64,000 nt of DNA, from the NCBI RefSeq assembly GCF_900115185.1, contig NZ_FOVN01000001.1:1054001-1118000 (forward strand), given 5' to 3'. Source of the DNA: Algorimicrobium echini (GTDB lineage: Bacteria > Bacteroidota > Bacteroidia > Flavobacteriales > Flavobacteriaceae). Made by a program: the position numbers and the translations under genes. The notes under the pieces were generated by a model. It made no database searches. It saw nothing but the letters and a program-made list of their open reading frames with translations, and was not told where the DNA came from. The number at the start of each line of letters is the position of its first letter. The first letter of the stretch is position 1. Below, piece by piece: positions 18,695-27,328 of this stretch.

Positions 18695-20038
18695 TTAATA
18701 ATTTACGGTGTTAAGAATGGTTTCTAGTTCAGATTTTTTTGTAATAACATTAAACATGGATTGCAAATATTCTTGTTGTGCTGTATAGAGCTGTGTTTGT
18801 GCTTGTCTTAAATCGAAACTAGACGCGATACCTTCAAAAAATTTGGTTTGGTTTTTTTGCTCAATGCGTTCGGCTAAATTTAAATTTTGGCGTTTGTTTT
18901 GGTATTCCTCTATAGCAAACTGATAATCGCTTTTTGCAGCCGATATTTGAAACTTTAACTGTTGTTCTGTTTCTGTTAATTCTTCTTTAGCTATTTCTAA
19001 ATCTATTTGTGCGCGTTGGGTAGCTGCACTTCGCATTCCAGAACTAAATATTGGTATGGTCATGTTCACTCCAAATAAGGAAGATCCATACCATTCTTGA
19101 TTGTTACTGGCAAAAGCAAAAGTTTCACCAAAACCACTGTAACCACCATTTATAAAAGCACTTAATCTTGGCAGAAAGGTGCTTTTTTCTAATTTTAAAA
19201 GTAATTCTTTGGAAACCTCTTGGTTTTTTGCAATTTGATAGTCAATACTGTTTTCAATATTTTCGTCCGTTTCTAATAACTCTAAAGAAATGTTTTGAAG
19301 CGTTAAAACCTCTAAATTATCGGTTAATGAAATTGGTTCATTTAAGTCAATTCCCAACGTTATATTAAACATTTGATATGCTATGTTTTTAGAGCGCTCC
19401 ACATTGTTTAAATAGTTTTCTAAACCTGTTAAAGTTATTTGTAATTGCTCAACACTTTCTTCTTCGGTTAAACCATTTTCGTAAATTTTGGTTGTTTCAT
19501 CAAGGTTTTTTTGAAGCACATCAATATTTTTCGTGACAATATTTAAATTTTCTTCTGCTAAAAGCACATTTCCATAGGCGTTGATTACTGCGTTTCTAAC
19601 TTCTAAATCGGTTTTAATTTTAGCATTTTCGGAAATTTCTAAATAAACTTTTGCTGACTGGAGGCCAACTAAATAAGAGCCATCAAATAATAGCTGACTT
19701 AAAGTGGCTGTTGCATTTAGATTTTGTTTCGGACTAAAAGTTACGGGAACAAAAGTACCAGGTGTGCCTCCAGCAATTTCAGCTGGTAGTAATGATACTT
19801 GCTGTTTTATCCAATTGGTATAATCTACAGCGCCATCAATTTGTGGCAAACCAGTAGCGGTAGTTTCCCATTTTTGTTTTTCAGCAGCTTCAATATCTCT
19901 TGCGGCATTTTTGGCAGAACGGTTGTTTATTAACGCATAATCTATAGCTTCCTGAAGCGTAAAAGTTTTTGTTGTTTCTTGGGAAAATAACCAAGCGGAA
20001 AACAATAGGCTAAATATGAGTAGTGATGTTTTTTTCAT
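18695..20038 (-). CDS. TolC-family outer-membrane efflux channel
   Basis: This 447-residue protein has a signal peptide (residues 1-20, ending WLFSQ) and the two OEP/TolC repeats: long helical stretches with ETTKTFTLQEAIDYALINN at the N-terminus and ASSFDLRQAQTQLYTAQQEYLQ near the end. It forms the outer-membrane duct of the tripartite pump. It lies 5 bp after the TetR gene and 22 bp before the adaptor gene, so all four are very likely one transcript. Confidence 0.93.
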   Translation of the reverse strand: MKKTSLLIFSLLFSAWLFSQETTKTFTLQEAIDYALINNRSAKNAARDIEAAEKQKWETTATGLPQIDGAVDYTNWIKQQVSLLPAEIAGGTPGTFVPVTFSPKQNLNATATLSQLLFDGSYLVGLQSAKVYLEISENAKIKTDLEVRNAVINAYGNVLLAEENLNIVTKNIDVLQKNLDETTKIYENGLTEEESVEQLQITLTGLENYLNNVERSKNIAYQMFNITLGIDLNEPISLTDNLEVLTLQNISLELLETDENIENSIDYQIAKNQEVSKELLLKLEKSTFLPRLSAFINGGYSGFGETFAFASNNQEWYGSSLFGVNMTIPIFSSGMRSAATQRAQIDLEIAKEELTETEQQLKFQISAAKSDYQFAIEEYQNKRQNLNLAERIEQKNQTKFFEGIASSFDLRQAQTQLYTAQQEYLQSMFNVITKKSELETILNTVNY

Positions 20039-20043
20039 TGTTG

Positions 20044-20661
20044 TTATAAATCTGTTTTGTTTTTTGTAATCCGTAATATTTCATCCAATTTGGCAATCCC
20101 TTTTTCGGTACTAATTCCACGAATATGATATTCTAAATAGTTGTCCATTAGGGCTTTCATTGGAAAATCATCGGTTGAAAATATTTCTGGATCTTTTAAA
20201 CTCATCATGGTGTTAAAATAGAGTCGTGAAATAAATTCAATATCAATTGACTCGCGATATAAACCATCGGAAACACCTCTTTTAAGATTGTCTTTTACAC
20301 AATCTTGCATGATATGGAATTGTTTATTTTTTAAAGATTCAAAAATTTTCGGATAATACTTTTTAAGTTGGTATTGAGGAGATGATTTTTCATCTTTTAA
20401 ATGCGACATGGTGAATTTCTTAATTTCATAAATCTCATCTATCGGATTTTGATTAAGTGCACAAATACAGTCTATGCCTTCAGATATAAAATCGAACATG
20501 TACAACGTGGCAGCTTGAACCAATTTTGTTTTGGTAGCATAATGCTGGTAAATAGTTTTTTTAGAAGCTCCTATTTTATTAGCAATATCATCCATAGTTA
20601 CGCTTTTAAAGCCGTAATTTATGAACATGTTTGCTGCGTTTTTTAAAATTTTTTCTTTCAT
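20044..20661 (-). CDS. TetR-family transcriptional regulator of the efflux operon
   Basis: The gene encodes 205 residues starting MKEKILKNAANMF. A more upstream in-frame codon at 20673 is rejected because the -7 element at 20671-20678 overlaps it. The N-terminal TetR helix-turn-helix is clear: TMDDIANKIGASKKTIYQHY (about 21-40), ahead of an all-helical ligand-binding domain. It is the first gene of the operon. A 9-10-9 perfect palindrome at 20684-20711 just upstream of its -7 box is the likely operator, which implies autorepression and repression of the pump, relieved by an unknown ligand. Confidence 0.92.
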   Translation of the reverse strand: MKEKILKNAANMFINYGFKSVTMDDIANKIGASKKTIYQHYATKTKLVQAATLYMFDFISEGIDCICALNQNPIDEIYEIKKFTMSHLKDEKSSPQYQLKKYYPKIFESLKNKQFHIMQDCVKDNLKRGVSDGLYRESIDIEFISRLYFNTMMSLKDPEIFSTDDFPMKALMDNYLEYHIRGISTEKGIAKLDEILRITKNKTDL

Positions 20662-20670
20662 AATAAGCTG

Positions 20671-20678
20671 CAAATGTA
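20671..20678 (-). promoter_or_regulatory. Promoter -7 element of the tetR-efflux operon
   Basis: On the minus strand TACATTTG is an exact TAnnTTTG match, 9 bp before the tetR ATG, so the leader is very short. Confidence 0.6.
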
Positions 20679-20683
20679 GTAAA

Positions 20684-20711
20684 GGAAACTTTAAAAACCT
20701 AAAAAGTTTCC
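20684..20711. promoter_or_regulatory. Likely TetR operator: GGAAACTTT-N10-AAAGTTTCC
   Basis: A perfect 9-bp inverted repeat with a 10-bp spacer begins 5 bp upstream of the -7 box of the tetR promoter and covers its -33 region. Position and symmetry suit a TetR dimer that blocks RNA polymerase. It lies about 62 bp upstream of the opposite promoter (20773) and is less likely to affect that one. Confidence 0.65.
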
Positions 20712-20748
20712 AAAGTATTAACCTTTTCTTAATATTGCTAAAATGTTG

Positions 20749-20780
20749 TTGTAATTATTAAATGAATTGCCTTATTTTTG
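20749..20780 (+). promoter_or_regulatory. Promoter of the polyprenyl synthase gene
   Basis: TATTTTTG (20773-20780) is an exact -7 match with TTG at 20749-20751, 21 bp upstream. The -7 box ends 4 bp before the ATG at 20785, so the transcript is leaderless or nearly so. Confidence 0.6.
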
Positions 20781-20784
20781 CTTC

Positions 20785-21759
20785 ATGCAAAACACACCTT
20801 ATTATCAGCAAGCCTTTGTAGATTACCTGAATAAATTTGTTCAAGTTAAAGAGCCAAAATCATTGTACAGCCCTATAAATTACATCTTGCAATTAGGTGG
20901 AAAACGTTTGCGTCCGGTTTTGACTTTAATGACTGCAGAGATTTTTAATTGTCCTTATGAAAATGCATTAAATGCAGCTTTAAGTGTTGAGGTTTTTCAT
21001 AACTTTTCATTAGTACATGACGATATTATGGATGATGCGCCTTTGCGAAGAGGGCAAGAAACTGTTCATGAAAAATGGGACGTAAATACAGGAATTTTAT
21101 CGGGTGATGCCATGCTAATAATGGCCTATCAATTGTTTGAAAATTATGATTCTGATACATTTCAAGCACTTGCAAAATTATTTAGCAAAACGGCTTTACA
21201 GGTTTGCGAGGGTCAGCAATATGATGTGGATTTTGAAACACGTGATGATGTTTCTGTTCCGGAGTATTTAAAAATGATTGAATATAAAACAGCTGTTTTA
21301 GTTGGAGCCGCTATGGAAATGGGCGCTATTGTTGCTCAAGCTTCGGAAGCTGATAAACACAACATGTACCAATTTGGTAAAAATTTAGGAATTGCTTTTC
21401 AATTACAAGATGATTATTTAGATGCATTTGGTAATCCGGAAACCTTTGGGAAACAGGTTGGTGGTGATATTATTGAAAATAAAAAAACCTATCTTTATTT
21501 AAAGGCTTTGGAGTTTTCTAATGATGATGATAAACAACAATTGTTACATTTATATAGTTTACAGCCAGCCGATCAGACCAATAAAATAGAAACTATAAAA
21601 GAAATTTTTGATACTTCGGGAGCTAGTTTAGCAACCAAACAAATAATTGAAGAATACACCAATAAGGCATTTCAAATATTAGAGAAATTAGAAATATCTG
21701 ATGAGAAAAAGTCCTTGTTGAAAGCCTTTGGTCAGCAATTAATGAATAGAAACAACTAA
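20785..21759 (+). CDS. Polyprenyl (trans-isoprenyl) diphosphate synthase
   Basis: The gene encodes 324 residues starting MQNTPYYQQAF. The upstream TTG at 20767 is rejected because the promoter -7 box lies between it and this ATG. Both aspartate-rich motifs are present: DDIMDD (79-84, followed by LRRG) and DDYLD (209-213). The LGGKRLRPVL motif is at about 37-46. It elongates allylic diphosphates with isopentenyl diphosphate, probably making the quinone side chain or geranylgeranyl diphosphate; chain length cannot be judged safely. Its stop overlaps the next gene's start (TAATG). Confidence 0.93.
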   Translation: MQNTPYYQQAFVDYLNKFVQVKEPKSLYSPINYILQLGGKRLRPVLTLMTAEIFNCPYENALNAALSVEVFHNFSLVHDDIMDDAPLRRGQETVHEKWDVNTGILSGDAMLIMAYQLFENYDSDTFQALAKLFSKTALQVCEGQQYDVDFETRDDVSVPEYLKMIEYKTAVLVGAAMEMGAIVAQASEADKHNMYQFGKNLGIAFQLQDDYLDAFGNPETFGKQVGGDIIENKKTYLYLKALEFSNDDDKQQLLHLYSLQPADQTNKIETIKEIFDTSGASLATKQIIEEYTNKAFQILEKLEISDEKKSLLKAFGQQLMNRNN

Positions 21760-22109
21760 TGCAGTTACCAACAACTTTTTCTCACTTAATTGCGGAAGCC
21801 AATCAATTAAATTTATATCAAAAATTAATAAGTCAACTAAATAAAGATTTAGCTTTGGCAAATATAGATTTGGAGTTTGATCTGGAAGTATTGCCATCCA
21901 GTTTAAAGTTTATGTTACATGAAATGGTTTATAAATTAATTCAAGAAAAATTTATGGACTATCTAAATCTACTATACATAATTGATGTGTCTGAAGCTAA
22001 AGTTCGCGAGTTAGACGGTTCAGATACCGTTACAATGGCAGAACACGTTGCTTTTTTAGTGTTACAGCGGGAATGGCAAAAGGTGTGGTTTAAGAGTATG
22101 TATTCTTAA
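21759..22109 (+). CDS. Conserved-looking small soluble protein, function unknown (116 aa)
   Basis: The 116 residues are mostly helical and acidic in the middle, with no signal peptide or membrane helix. No domain is recognised. The start codon overlaps the stop of the polyprenyl synthase gene (TAATG), so translation is probably coupled. The stop overlaps by 4 bp the stop of the convergent beta-barrel gene. The coupling suggests a link to the synthase, but nothing in the sequence identifies the role. Confidence 0.7.
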   Translation: MQLPTTFSHLIAEANQLNLYQKLISQLNKDLALANIDLEFDLEVLPSSLKFMLHEMVYKLIQEKFMDYLNLLYIIDVSEAKVRELDGSDTVTMAEHVAFLVLQREWQKVWFKSMYS

Positions 22110-22648
22110 AAATAAAACCTAAAAAATGGCATCCAAGAGCTTCCGTAAATGCTCTTGTCTCTATCGTACAATACATCATATCGAATTCCAATAGCGGTTG
22201 ACACTCGTCCACTATTTATGGTGTAACCAGCACCTAAAAATAAGGCAGGATACCAATAGGTCTCATCAGGAATACGTAATCTATTTTCCCATTTTCTATT
22301 TACATTTAATTCTTCAAATTCAGCTGATAATTGTAATTGTGGTATTGGGTTATATAAACCAAGAATACTTCCGCCTAAAATAGTAGATTTATAATAATCC
22401 TTTCGGCTTGAATACGTTCCATTTAAGGAAACACCCATTGCAAACTGCGAATTGAATTGGTAAATAGCACTAGGCGCTAATGTTCCACTAAAGTAATCAC
22501 CTGAAAATCCTAAACCTATACCACCACCAAAACGCACATGACTCCAAAAATCATTGGTGTTATTTTGGGCAGAAACATTTGCTGTAAACAGACAAAAAAA
22601 GCCAAATAAGATACTAATTTTTTTATGGAATAATAAATCCTGTTTCAT
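22106..22648 (-). CDS. Small outer-membrane beta-barrel protein
   Basis: This 180-residue protein has a signal peptide (about 1-28, ending ANVSAQ) followed by alternating strands rich in aromatic residues and glycine: FGGGIGLGFSGDYF, MGVSLNGTYS, LFLGAGYTI, and a final phenylalanine (FFRFYF) typical of barrel C-termini. Eight strands are plausible. It is divergent from sucA with 113 bp between them. From memory, small proteins next to sucA in flavobacteria have been labelled alpha-ketoglutarate decarboxylase; nothing in this sequence supports that, as there is no thiamine-diphosphate motif. Confidence 0.75.
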   Translation of the reverse strand: MKQDLLFHKKISILFGFFCLFTANVSAQNNTNDFWSHVRFGGGIGLGFSGDYFSGTLAPSAIYQFNSQFAMGVSLNGTYSSRKDYYKSTILGGSILGLYNPIPQLQLSAEFEELNVNRKWENRLRIPDETYWYPALFLGAGYTINSGRVSTAIGIRYDVLYDRDKSIYGSSWMPFFRFYF

Positions 22649-22715
22649 TTTTAAAATTTTAGTTAATTACATGTTATAAAAGTAAGAAAACCATATCTAA
22701 TTTTACTAAAAGTTG

Positions 22716-22723
22716 TACTTTTG
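22716..22723 (+). promoter_or_regulatory. Promoter -7 element of sucAB
   Basis: TACTTTTG is an exact TAnnTTTG match 38 bp before the sucA ATG. No -33 TTG is seen at the usual spacing. Confidence 0.5.
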
Positions 22724-22761
22724 TATAAATTTAGTCTGAACGATTCAGTTTTAATTCATTT

Positions 22762-25521
22762 ATGGATAAATATTCTTTTTTAAACGCCGCACATACAGCA
22801 TACTTTGCTGATTTATACGATCAATATTTACAAAACCCAGATTCTGTTGAGCCAAGTTGGAGAGCCTTTTTTCAAGGTTACGACTTTGGTAGTGAAAGTT
22901 ATGGATTAACAGACTCGGTAGCAGTGGGTGATTCTTGCGAACATGTTTCCGAGAATGTTACTAAAGAATTTCAAGTATTACAACTAATTGAAGGTTACCG
23001 CACCAGAGGTCATTTATTTACCAAAACGAATCCAGTTCGTGCTAGAAGAACTTACGAGCCAACGCTGGCTGTTGAGAATTTTGGTTTATCGCAATCGGAT
23101 ATGGATACCACGTTTAGTGCTGGAAATGTGCTAGGTCTTGGTACACAGTCGTTACGAAATATCATCACGCATTTAGAAAAAATATATTGCCACTCCATAG
23201 GTGTTGAATATATGTATATAAGAAAACCTGAAGAAATTAAATGGATTCAGGAAAAGTTAAACATTAACGATAACCAGCCAAATTTTTCAACCGATGAGAA
23301 GAAACACATTCTTAAAAAGTTGAATGAAGCTGTTTCTTTTGAAACCTTTTTGCATACCAAGTATGTTGGTCAGAAGCGCTTTTCTTTAGAAGGTGGCGAA
23401 TCCCTAATCCCTGCATTAGATGCTTTAATTGAAAAAGCATCAGAATACGATGTCAAGGAGTTTGTTATGGGTATGGCACATCGTGGTCGTTTAAGTACTT
23501 TAACAAATATTTTTGGAAAATCAGCAAAGGATATCTTTAGTGAATTTGATGGGAAGGATTATGAGCAAGAAGTTTTTGATGGTGATGTGAAATACCATTT
23601 AGGTTGGACCAGTGATCGTGTAACTGAAAATGGAAAAAAAATAAACTTAAATATAGCACCTAACCCATCGCATTTAGAAACAGTTGGAGCTGTGGTAGAG
23701 GGTATAGCTAGAGCAAAACAAGATGATAAATATCCAGATAACCCATCGCAAGTCCTACCGATAGTGGTACATGGTGATGCTGCTATAGCAGGTCAAGGTT
23801 TAGTTTATGAAATCATCCAAATGGCACAATTAGATGGTTATAAAACCAACGGCACCATACATATAGTTGTTAATAACCAAATAGGTTTTACTACCAACTA
23901 TTTAGATGCACGTTCTAGTACTTACTGTACAGATATAGCCAAGGTTACATTGTCACCAGTTCTACATGTTAACGCAGATGATGCCGAGGCGGTTGTTCAT
24001 GCCATGTTATTCGCCCTGCACTTTAGAATGAAGTTTAAACGCGATGTCTTTATAGACTTATTAGGCTACAGAAAATATGGCCATAATGAAGGTGATGAAC
24101 CGCGTTTTACGCAACCAAAACTATACAAAGCTATTTCAAAACATCAAAACCCAAGAGATATTTATGCTGCCAAGTTGATTTCTGAAGGGATAATTGATGA
24201 GTCTTATGTTCAGAAATTAGAAGAAGATTATAAGAATAAACTAGAAGAAAATTTAGAAGATTCTAGAAAAGAGGATAAAACCGAAATTACACCGTTTATG
24301 CAAAATGAATGGGAAAATTACATTTCGGTTGATGAAGACAAAATGATGAAACCGGTTGATACTACTTGTAGCAAAGCCGATTTAGAAAAAGTAACCAAAG
24401 TTATTTCAACATTACCAGAAGACAAGAAATTCATTCGTAAAATTGAGCGTTTAATAGAGTCTAGGCAAACCATGTTTAACGAAAACAAATTGGATTGGGC
24501 TATGGGTGAGCATCTTGCTTACGGAACGCTTTTACTGGATGGTAATGATGTTAGAATTTCTGGTCAAGATGTAGAACGCGGTACGTTTTCTCACAGACAT
24601 GCAGTTGTAAAAGTTGAGGATAGTGAAGAAGAAATTATTCTTCATAACCAGTTGAGTGATAATCAGGGTAAATTTTTTATATATAATTCGCTGTTATCAG
24701 AATATGGTGTCGTAGGTTTTGACTATGGTTATGCCATGGCAAGCCCTAAAACCTTAACCATTTGGGAAGCTCAATTTGGTGATTTTAGTAATGGTGCTCA
24801 AATCATGCTAGATCAATATATATCTGCAGCAGAAGATAAATGGAAATTACAAAACGGATTAGTCATGCTTTTACCGCATGGTTATGAAGGTCAAGGAGCA
24901 GAACATTCTTCTGCACGCATGGAGCGATATTTACAATTATGTGCAAAAGATAATATGTTTGTAGCCGATTGTACAACGCCAGCTAATATGTTTCATATAT
25001 TACGCAGACAAGTAAAGGCCAACTACCGTAAACCATTGATTATATTTACACCTAAAAGTTTATTGCGTAATCCTAAAGTTGTTTCAACCGTTGATGAATT
25101 TGCAAATGGAAGTTTTCAAGAGGTTATAGACGATACAGGAATTAAAGCAACAGATATCAAAACACTTGTGTTTGTTACGGGTAAATTTTATTATGATTTA
25201 GAGGAAGAGCGCGAAAACTTAAATCGTAAAGATGTAGCTTTGGTAAGAATAGAACAATTATTCCCATTGCCAACAGAAGCTATTAGAGCGATAATGAAGA
25301 AATATAAAAATGCCGAAGAAATTGTTTGGGCTCAAGAAGAGCCAAGAAATATGGGTGCATATAGCCACATGCTCATGCATTTAGACGAAGCCAAAACATT
25401 TAGAGCGGTATCGCGTAGACCTTATGGAGCACCAGCAGCTGGTAGTTCTGTACGTTCTAAAAAACGCCATAAAGAAGTTATAGACTTCGTATTTGACAAA
25501 ACGAAAAACAACCAACATTAA
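22762..25521 (+). CDS. sucA: 2-oxoglutarate dehydrogenase E1 component
   Basis: This 919-residue thiamine-diphosphate enzyme decarboxylates 2-oxoglutarate in the TCA cycle and passes the succinyl group to SucB. It has the N-terminal helix typical of E1o (FLNAAHTAYFADLYDQYL, then PSWRAFFQGY). Other marks are HRGRLSTLTNIFGK, the ThDP motif GDAAIAGQGLVYE with a downstream VNNQIGFTTN, and the C-terminal RIEQLFPLP. The length matches the family. sucB follows after 27 bp, and the shared terminator is at 26852-26882. The E3 dihydrolipoamide dehydrogenase is not in the window. Confidence 0.97.
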   Translation: MDKYSFLNAAHTAYFADLYDQYLQNPDSVEPSWRAFFQGYDFGSESYGLTDSVAVGDSCEHVSENVTKEFQVLQLIEGYRTRGHLFTKTNPVRARRTYEPTLAVENFGLSQSDMDTTFSAGNVLGLGTQSLRNIITHLEKIYCHSIGVEYMYIRKPEEIKWIQEKLNINDNQPNFSTDEKKHILKKLNEAVSFETFLHTKYVGQKRFSLEGGESLIPALDALIEKASEYDVKEFVMGMAHRGRLSTLTNIFGKSAKDIFSEFDGKDYEQEVFDGDVKYHLGWTSDRVTENGKKINLNIAPNPSHLETVGAVVEGIARAKQDDKYPDNPSQVLPIVVHGDAAIAGQGLVYEIIQMAQLDGYKTNGTIHIVVNNQIGFTTNYLDARSSTYCTDIAKVTLSPVLHVNADDAEAVVHAMLFALHFRMKFKRDVFIDLLGYRKYGHNEGDEPRFTQPKLYKAISKHQNPRDIYAAKLISEGIIDESYVQKLEEDYKNKLEENLEDSRKEDKTEITPFMQNEWENYISVDEDKMMKPVDTTCSKADLEKVTKVISTLPEDKKFIRKIERLIESRQTMFNENKLDWAMGEHLAYGTLLLDGNDVRISGQDVERGTFSHRHAVVKVEDSEEEIILHNQLSDNQGKFFIYNSLLSEYGVVGFDYGYAMASPKTLTIWEAQFGDFSNGAQIMLDQYISAAEDKWKLQNGLVMLLPHGYEGQGAEHSSARMERYLQLCAKDNMFVADCTTPANMFHILRRQVKANYRKPLIIFTPKSLLRNPKVVSTVDEFANGSFQEVIDDTGIKATDIKTLVFVTGKFYYDLEEERENLNRKDVALVRIEQLFPLPTEAIRAIMKKYKNAEEIVWAQEEPRNMGAYSHMLMHLDEAKTFRAVSRRPYGAPAAGSSVRSKKRHKEVIDFVFDKTKNNQH

Positions 25522-25548
25522 AATATTAAAAACTAAAACAGTATCACG

Positions 25549-26829
25549 ATGATTTTAGAAATGAAAGTTCCTTCGCCAGGAGAATCTATTACAGAAGTAG
25601 AAATTGCAACATGGTTAGTTGCAGATGGTGATTACGTAGAAAAAGACCAAGCTATTGCAGAAGTAGATAGTGACAAAGCAACTTTAGAGTTGCCTGCCGA
25701 AGCTAGTGGAACCATAACACTTAAAGCAGAAGAAGGTGACGCTGTAGAAGTTGGAGCGGTTGTGTGTTTAATTGATACTTCAGCTGAAAAGCCAGGAGGA
25801 GGGTCAGAAAAGGATGCGCCAGAAACCTATAAAGGTGGTGGCGATGAAGGTGGCGCTACAAAAAAAGAAACCGAAGAATTAGTTAACGATTTGGATTCAA
25901 ATAAGAAGAACTCTAATCATGATAAAGCATCAAATCCTGCTAATGAATCATACGCATCTGGTGTTGCTAGTCCTGCTGCTAAAAAGATTTTAGCTGAAAA
26001 AAACATGGATGCCTCGCAAATTCCTGGAACCGGTAAGGATGGTCGTATTACTAAAGATGATGCTGTAAATGCCGTGCCTTCTATGGGAACACCAACAGGA
26101 GGTAACCGTTCTAGTACGAACAGCAAAATGTCTATGTTAAGACGTAAAGTTGCTGAACGTTTAGTTGAGGCCAAAAATACTACGGCTATGCTTACTACTT
26201 TTAACGAAGTAGATATGTCGCCAATTTTTGCACTACGAAATGAGTATAAAGAAACCTTTAAAAATAAGCATGGTGTTGGTTTAGGTTTTATGTCTTTCTT
26301 TACTTTAGCTGTTGTTAGAGCCTTAAAAATGTATCCAGCTGTAAACTCTATGATTGATGGAAAAGAAATGATTTCCTATGACTTTGTAGATGTATCTATT
26401 GCTGTTTCAGGACCAAAAGGTTTAATGGTACCTGTTATTAGAAATGCTGAAAACTTATCATTTAGAGGAGTTGAAAACGAAGTAAAACGCTTGGCAATTC
26501 GCGCACGTGATGGAAAGATTACTGTAGATGAGATGACAGGAGGAACTTTTACAATATCTAATGGAGGTGTGTTTGGAAGTATGTTATCTACACCAATTAT
26601 CAATCCGCCACAAAGTGGTATTTTAGGAATGCACAACATTGTGGAAAGACCAGTTGCCATTGATGGTAAAGTTGAAATCCGTCCAATTATGTACGTGGCT
26701 TTATCCTATGACCATAGAATTATAGACGGTAAAGAGTCTGTAGGTTTCTTGGTAGCTGTTAAAGAGGCATTGGAAAATCCGACAGAATTATTAATGGATA
26801 ACAATATTAAAAAGGCTTTAGAGCTATAA
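25549..26829 (+). CDS. sucB: Dihydrolipoyllysine-residue succinyltransferase (2-oxoglutarate dehydrogenase E2)
   Basis: This 426-residue protein has the full E2 layout. The lipoyl domain (1-77) carries the lipoylated Lys43 in [11 protein letters not shown] charged Gly/Glu/Lys linker follows, then a peripheral-subunit-binding domain (about 140-175, [13 protein letters not shown] and [10 protein letters not shown]). The catalytic domain ends with [16 protein letters not shown], containing the active-site His and Asp. It transfers succinyl from the E1-bound intermediate to CoA. It is co-transcribed with sucA. Confidence 0.97.
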   Translation: MILEMKVPSPGESITEVEIATWLVADGDYVEKDQAIAEVDSDKATLELPAEASGTITLKAEEGDAVEVGAVVCLIDTSAEKPGGGSEKDAPETYKGGGDEGGATKKETEELVNDLDSNKKNSNHDKASNPANESYASGVASPAAKKILAEKNMDASQIPGTGKDGRITKDDAVNAVPSMGTPTGGNRSSTNSKMSMLRRKVAERLVEAKNTTAMLTTFNEVDMSPIFALRNEYKETFKNKHGVGLGFMSFFTLAVVRALKMYPAVNSMIDGKEMISYDFVDVSIAVSGPKGLMVPVIRNAENLSFRGVENEVKRLAIRARDGKITVDEMTGGTFTISNGGVFGSMLSTPIINPPQSGILGMHNIVERPVAIDGKVEIRPIMYVALSYDHRIIDGKESVGFLVAVKEALENPTELLMDNNIKKALEL

Positions 26830-26851
26830 TTAATAGGGTTTTTATAATATG

Positions 26852-26882
26852 AAAGCGCTACTTCTTTTGGAAGTAGCGCTTT
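26852..26882 (+). terminator. Terminator of sucAB
   Basis: A perfect 13-bp stem (26852-26864 with 26870-26882) with a 5-base loop and a T tract to 26885. It also faces the end of the small leftward gene at 26911, but lacks a strong T run on that strand. Confidence 0.9.
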
Positions 26883-26910
26883 TTTCTTGCATACATAATA
26901 ACTAACATAA

Positions 26911-27042
26911 TTAAAAAAAGCAGACAAGAATATTTAATGAAATAACGATCACGACTAATACAACGATTCCAAAAACGAAAAATTTATTAGTATTTGAATT
27001 CTGCATAACTTCAAAGTTGTTTGGTAGATTGGATTGTTCCAT
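26911..27042 (-). CDS. Small single-helix membrane protein (43 aa) driven by promoter module 1
   Basis: From the ATG at 27042 the gene encodes 43 residues: a polar N-terminus (MEQSNLPNNFEVMQNSNTN) followed by a C-terminal hydrophobic helix (FFVFGIVVLVVIVISLNILV). The N-terminus should face the cytoplasm as a tail-anchored protein. Longer in-frame starts exist at 27090 and 27072; 27042 is preferred because of the A-rich TTAAA just before it. No family is recognised. The promoter module at 27100-27157 places its transcript start near 27107, which supports a real gene controlled with the two putative small RNAs next to it. Confidence 0.5.
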   Translation of the reverse strand: MEQSNLPNNFEVMQNSNTNKFFVFGIVVLVVIVISLNILVCFF

Positions 27043-27099
27043 TTTAATTGGTTTAAGCGTGGAATGTCTCATAATAAAATGGCAATCCATATCTGTAAT

Positions 27100-27157
27100 T
27101 AATAGCAAAGTAAAGGTATGGGTAATGGTTTAAATATGAAATACGTAGAACTACGTA
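27100..27157 (-). promoter_or_regulatory. Promoter module 1: 7-2-7 palindrome, 23-bp spacer, TACCTTTAC, GCTATTA
   Basis: On the minus strand the palindrome TACGTAG-TT-CTACGTA (27142-27157) is followed by exactly 23 bp, TACCTTTAC (27110-27118), 3 bp, and GCTATTA (27100-27106). TACCTTTA is close to the -7 consensus TAnnTTTG. The palindrome centre lies about 42 bp before the expected start, as for activators that stand in for the -33 contact. It drives the 43-aa membrane protein. Confidence 0.7.
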
Positions 27158-27183
27158 ATTTTAGGTTTCAAAAAAATAGCCAT

Positions 27184-27253
27184 AAGAAAAGGGCTTCTAA
27201 TCTTCAGATTAAAAGCCCTCTAATAAATTCCCTCAAATAACTAACTAATAGCA
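27184..27253 (-). ncRNA. Putative small RNA from promoter module 2 (about 70 nt)
   Basis: Transcription from module 2 should start near 27253 and stop at the hairpin 27191-27218. The intervening 30 or so bases contain no ATG, so no peptide is expected. The RNA begins with GCTATTA and contains TTTATTAGAGG before the terminator stem, similar to TTTATTACAGG in the second putative RNA. Ends are inferred from promoter and terminator positions only. Confidence 0.5.
27191..27218 (-). terminator. Terminator of the module-2 small RNA
   Basis: A 12-bp stem (27191-27202 with 27207-27218, one G-T pair) with a 4-base loop, followed on the minus strand by TTTTCTTATGG. Confidence 0.75.
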
Positions 27254-27303
27254 CTGTAAAGATATGTTAGATAAACCATTAAAAAAATACGTAGTTCTAC
27301 GTA
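27246..27303 (-). promoter_or_regulatory. Promoter module 2: 7-2-7 palindrome, 23-bp spacer, TATCTTTAC, GCTATTA
   Basis: On the minus strand TACGTAG-AA-CTACGTA (27288-27303; arms extend to 13 bp with flanking A and T runs, 27282-27309) is followed by exactly 23 bp, TATCTTTAC (27256-27264), 3 bp and GCTATTA (27246-27252). Same geometry as modules 1 and 3. Confidence 0.75.
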
Positions 27304-27328
27304 TTTTTTGCCTGTTAAAGTAAAAGCC

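Noticed and set aside
22106-22648. Alpha-ketoglutarate decarboxylase label for the protein next to sucA
   Set aside because: It is a 180-residue signal-peptide beta-barrel without thiamine-diphosphate motifs; the label would come only from its neighbour.
27282-27309. The 7-2-7 palindromes as plain terminators
   Set aside because: Copy 2 has flanking A/T runs and could terminate, but copy 1 lacks extended arms, and the fixed 23-bp distance to the -7 box in all three is not explained by termination.
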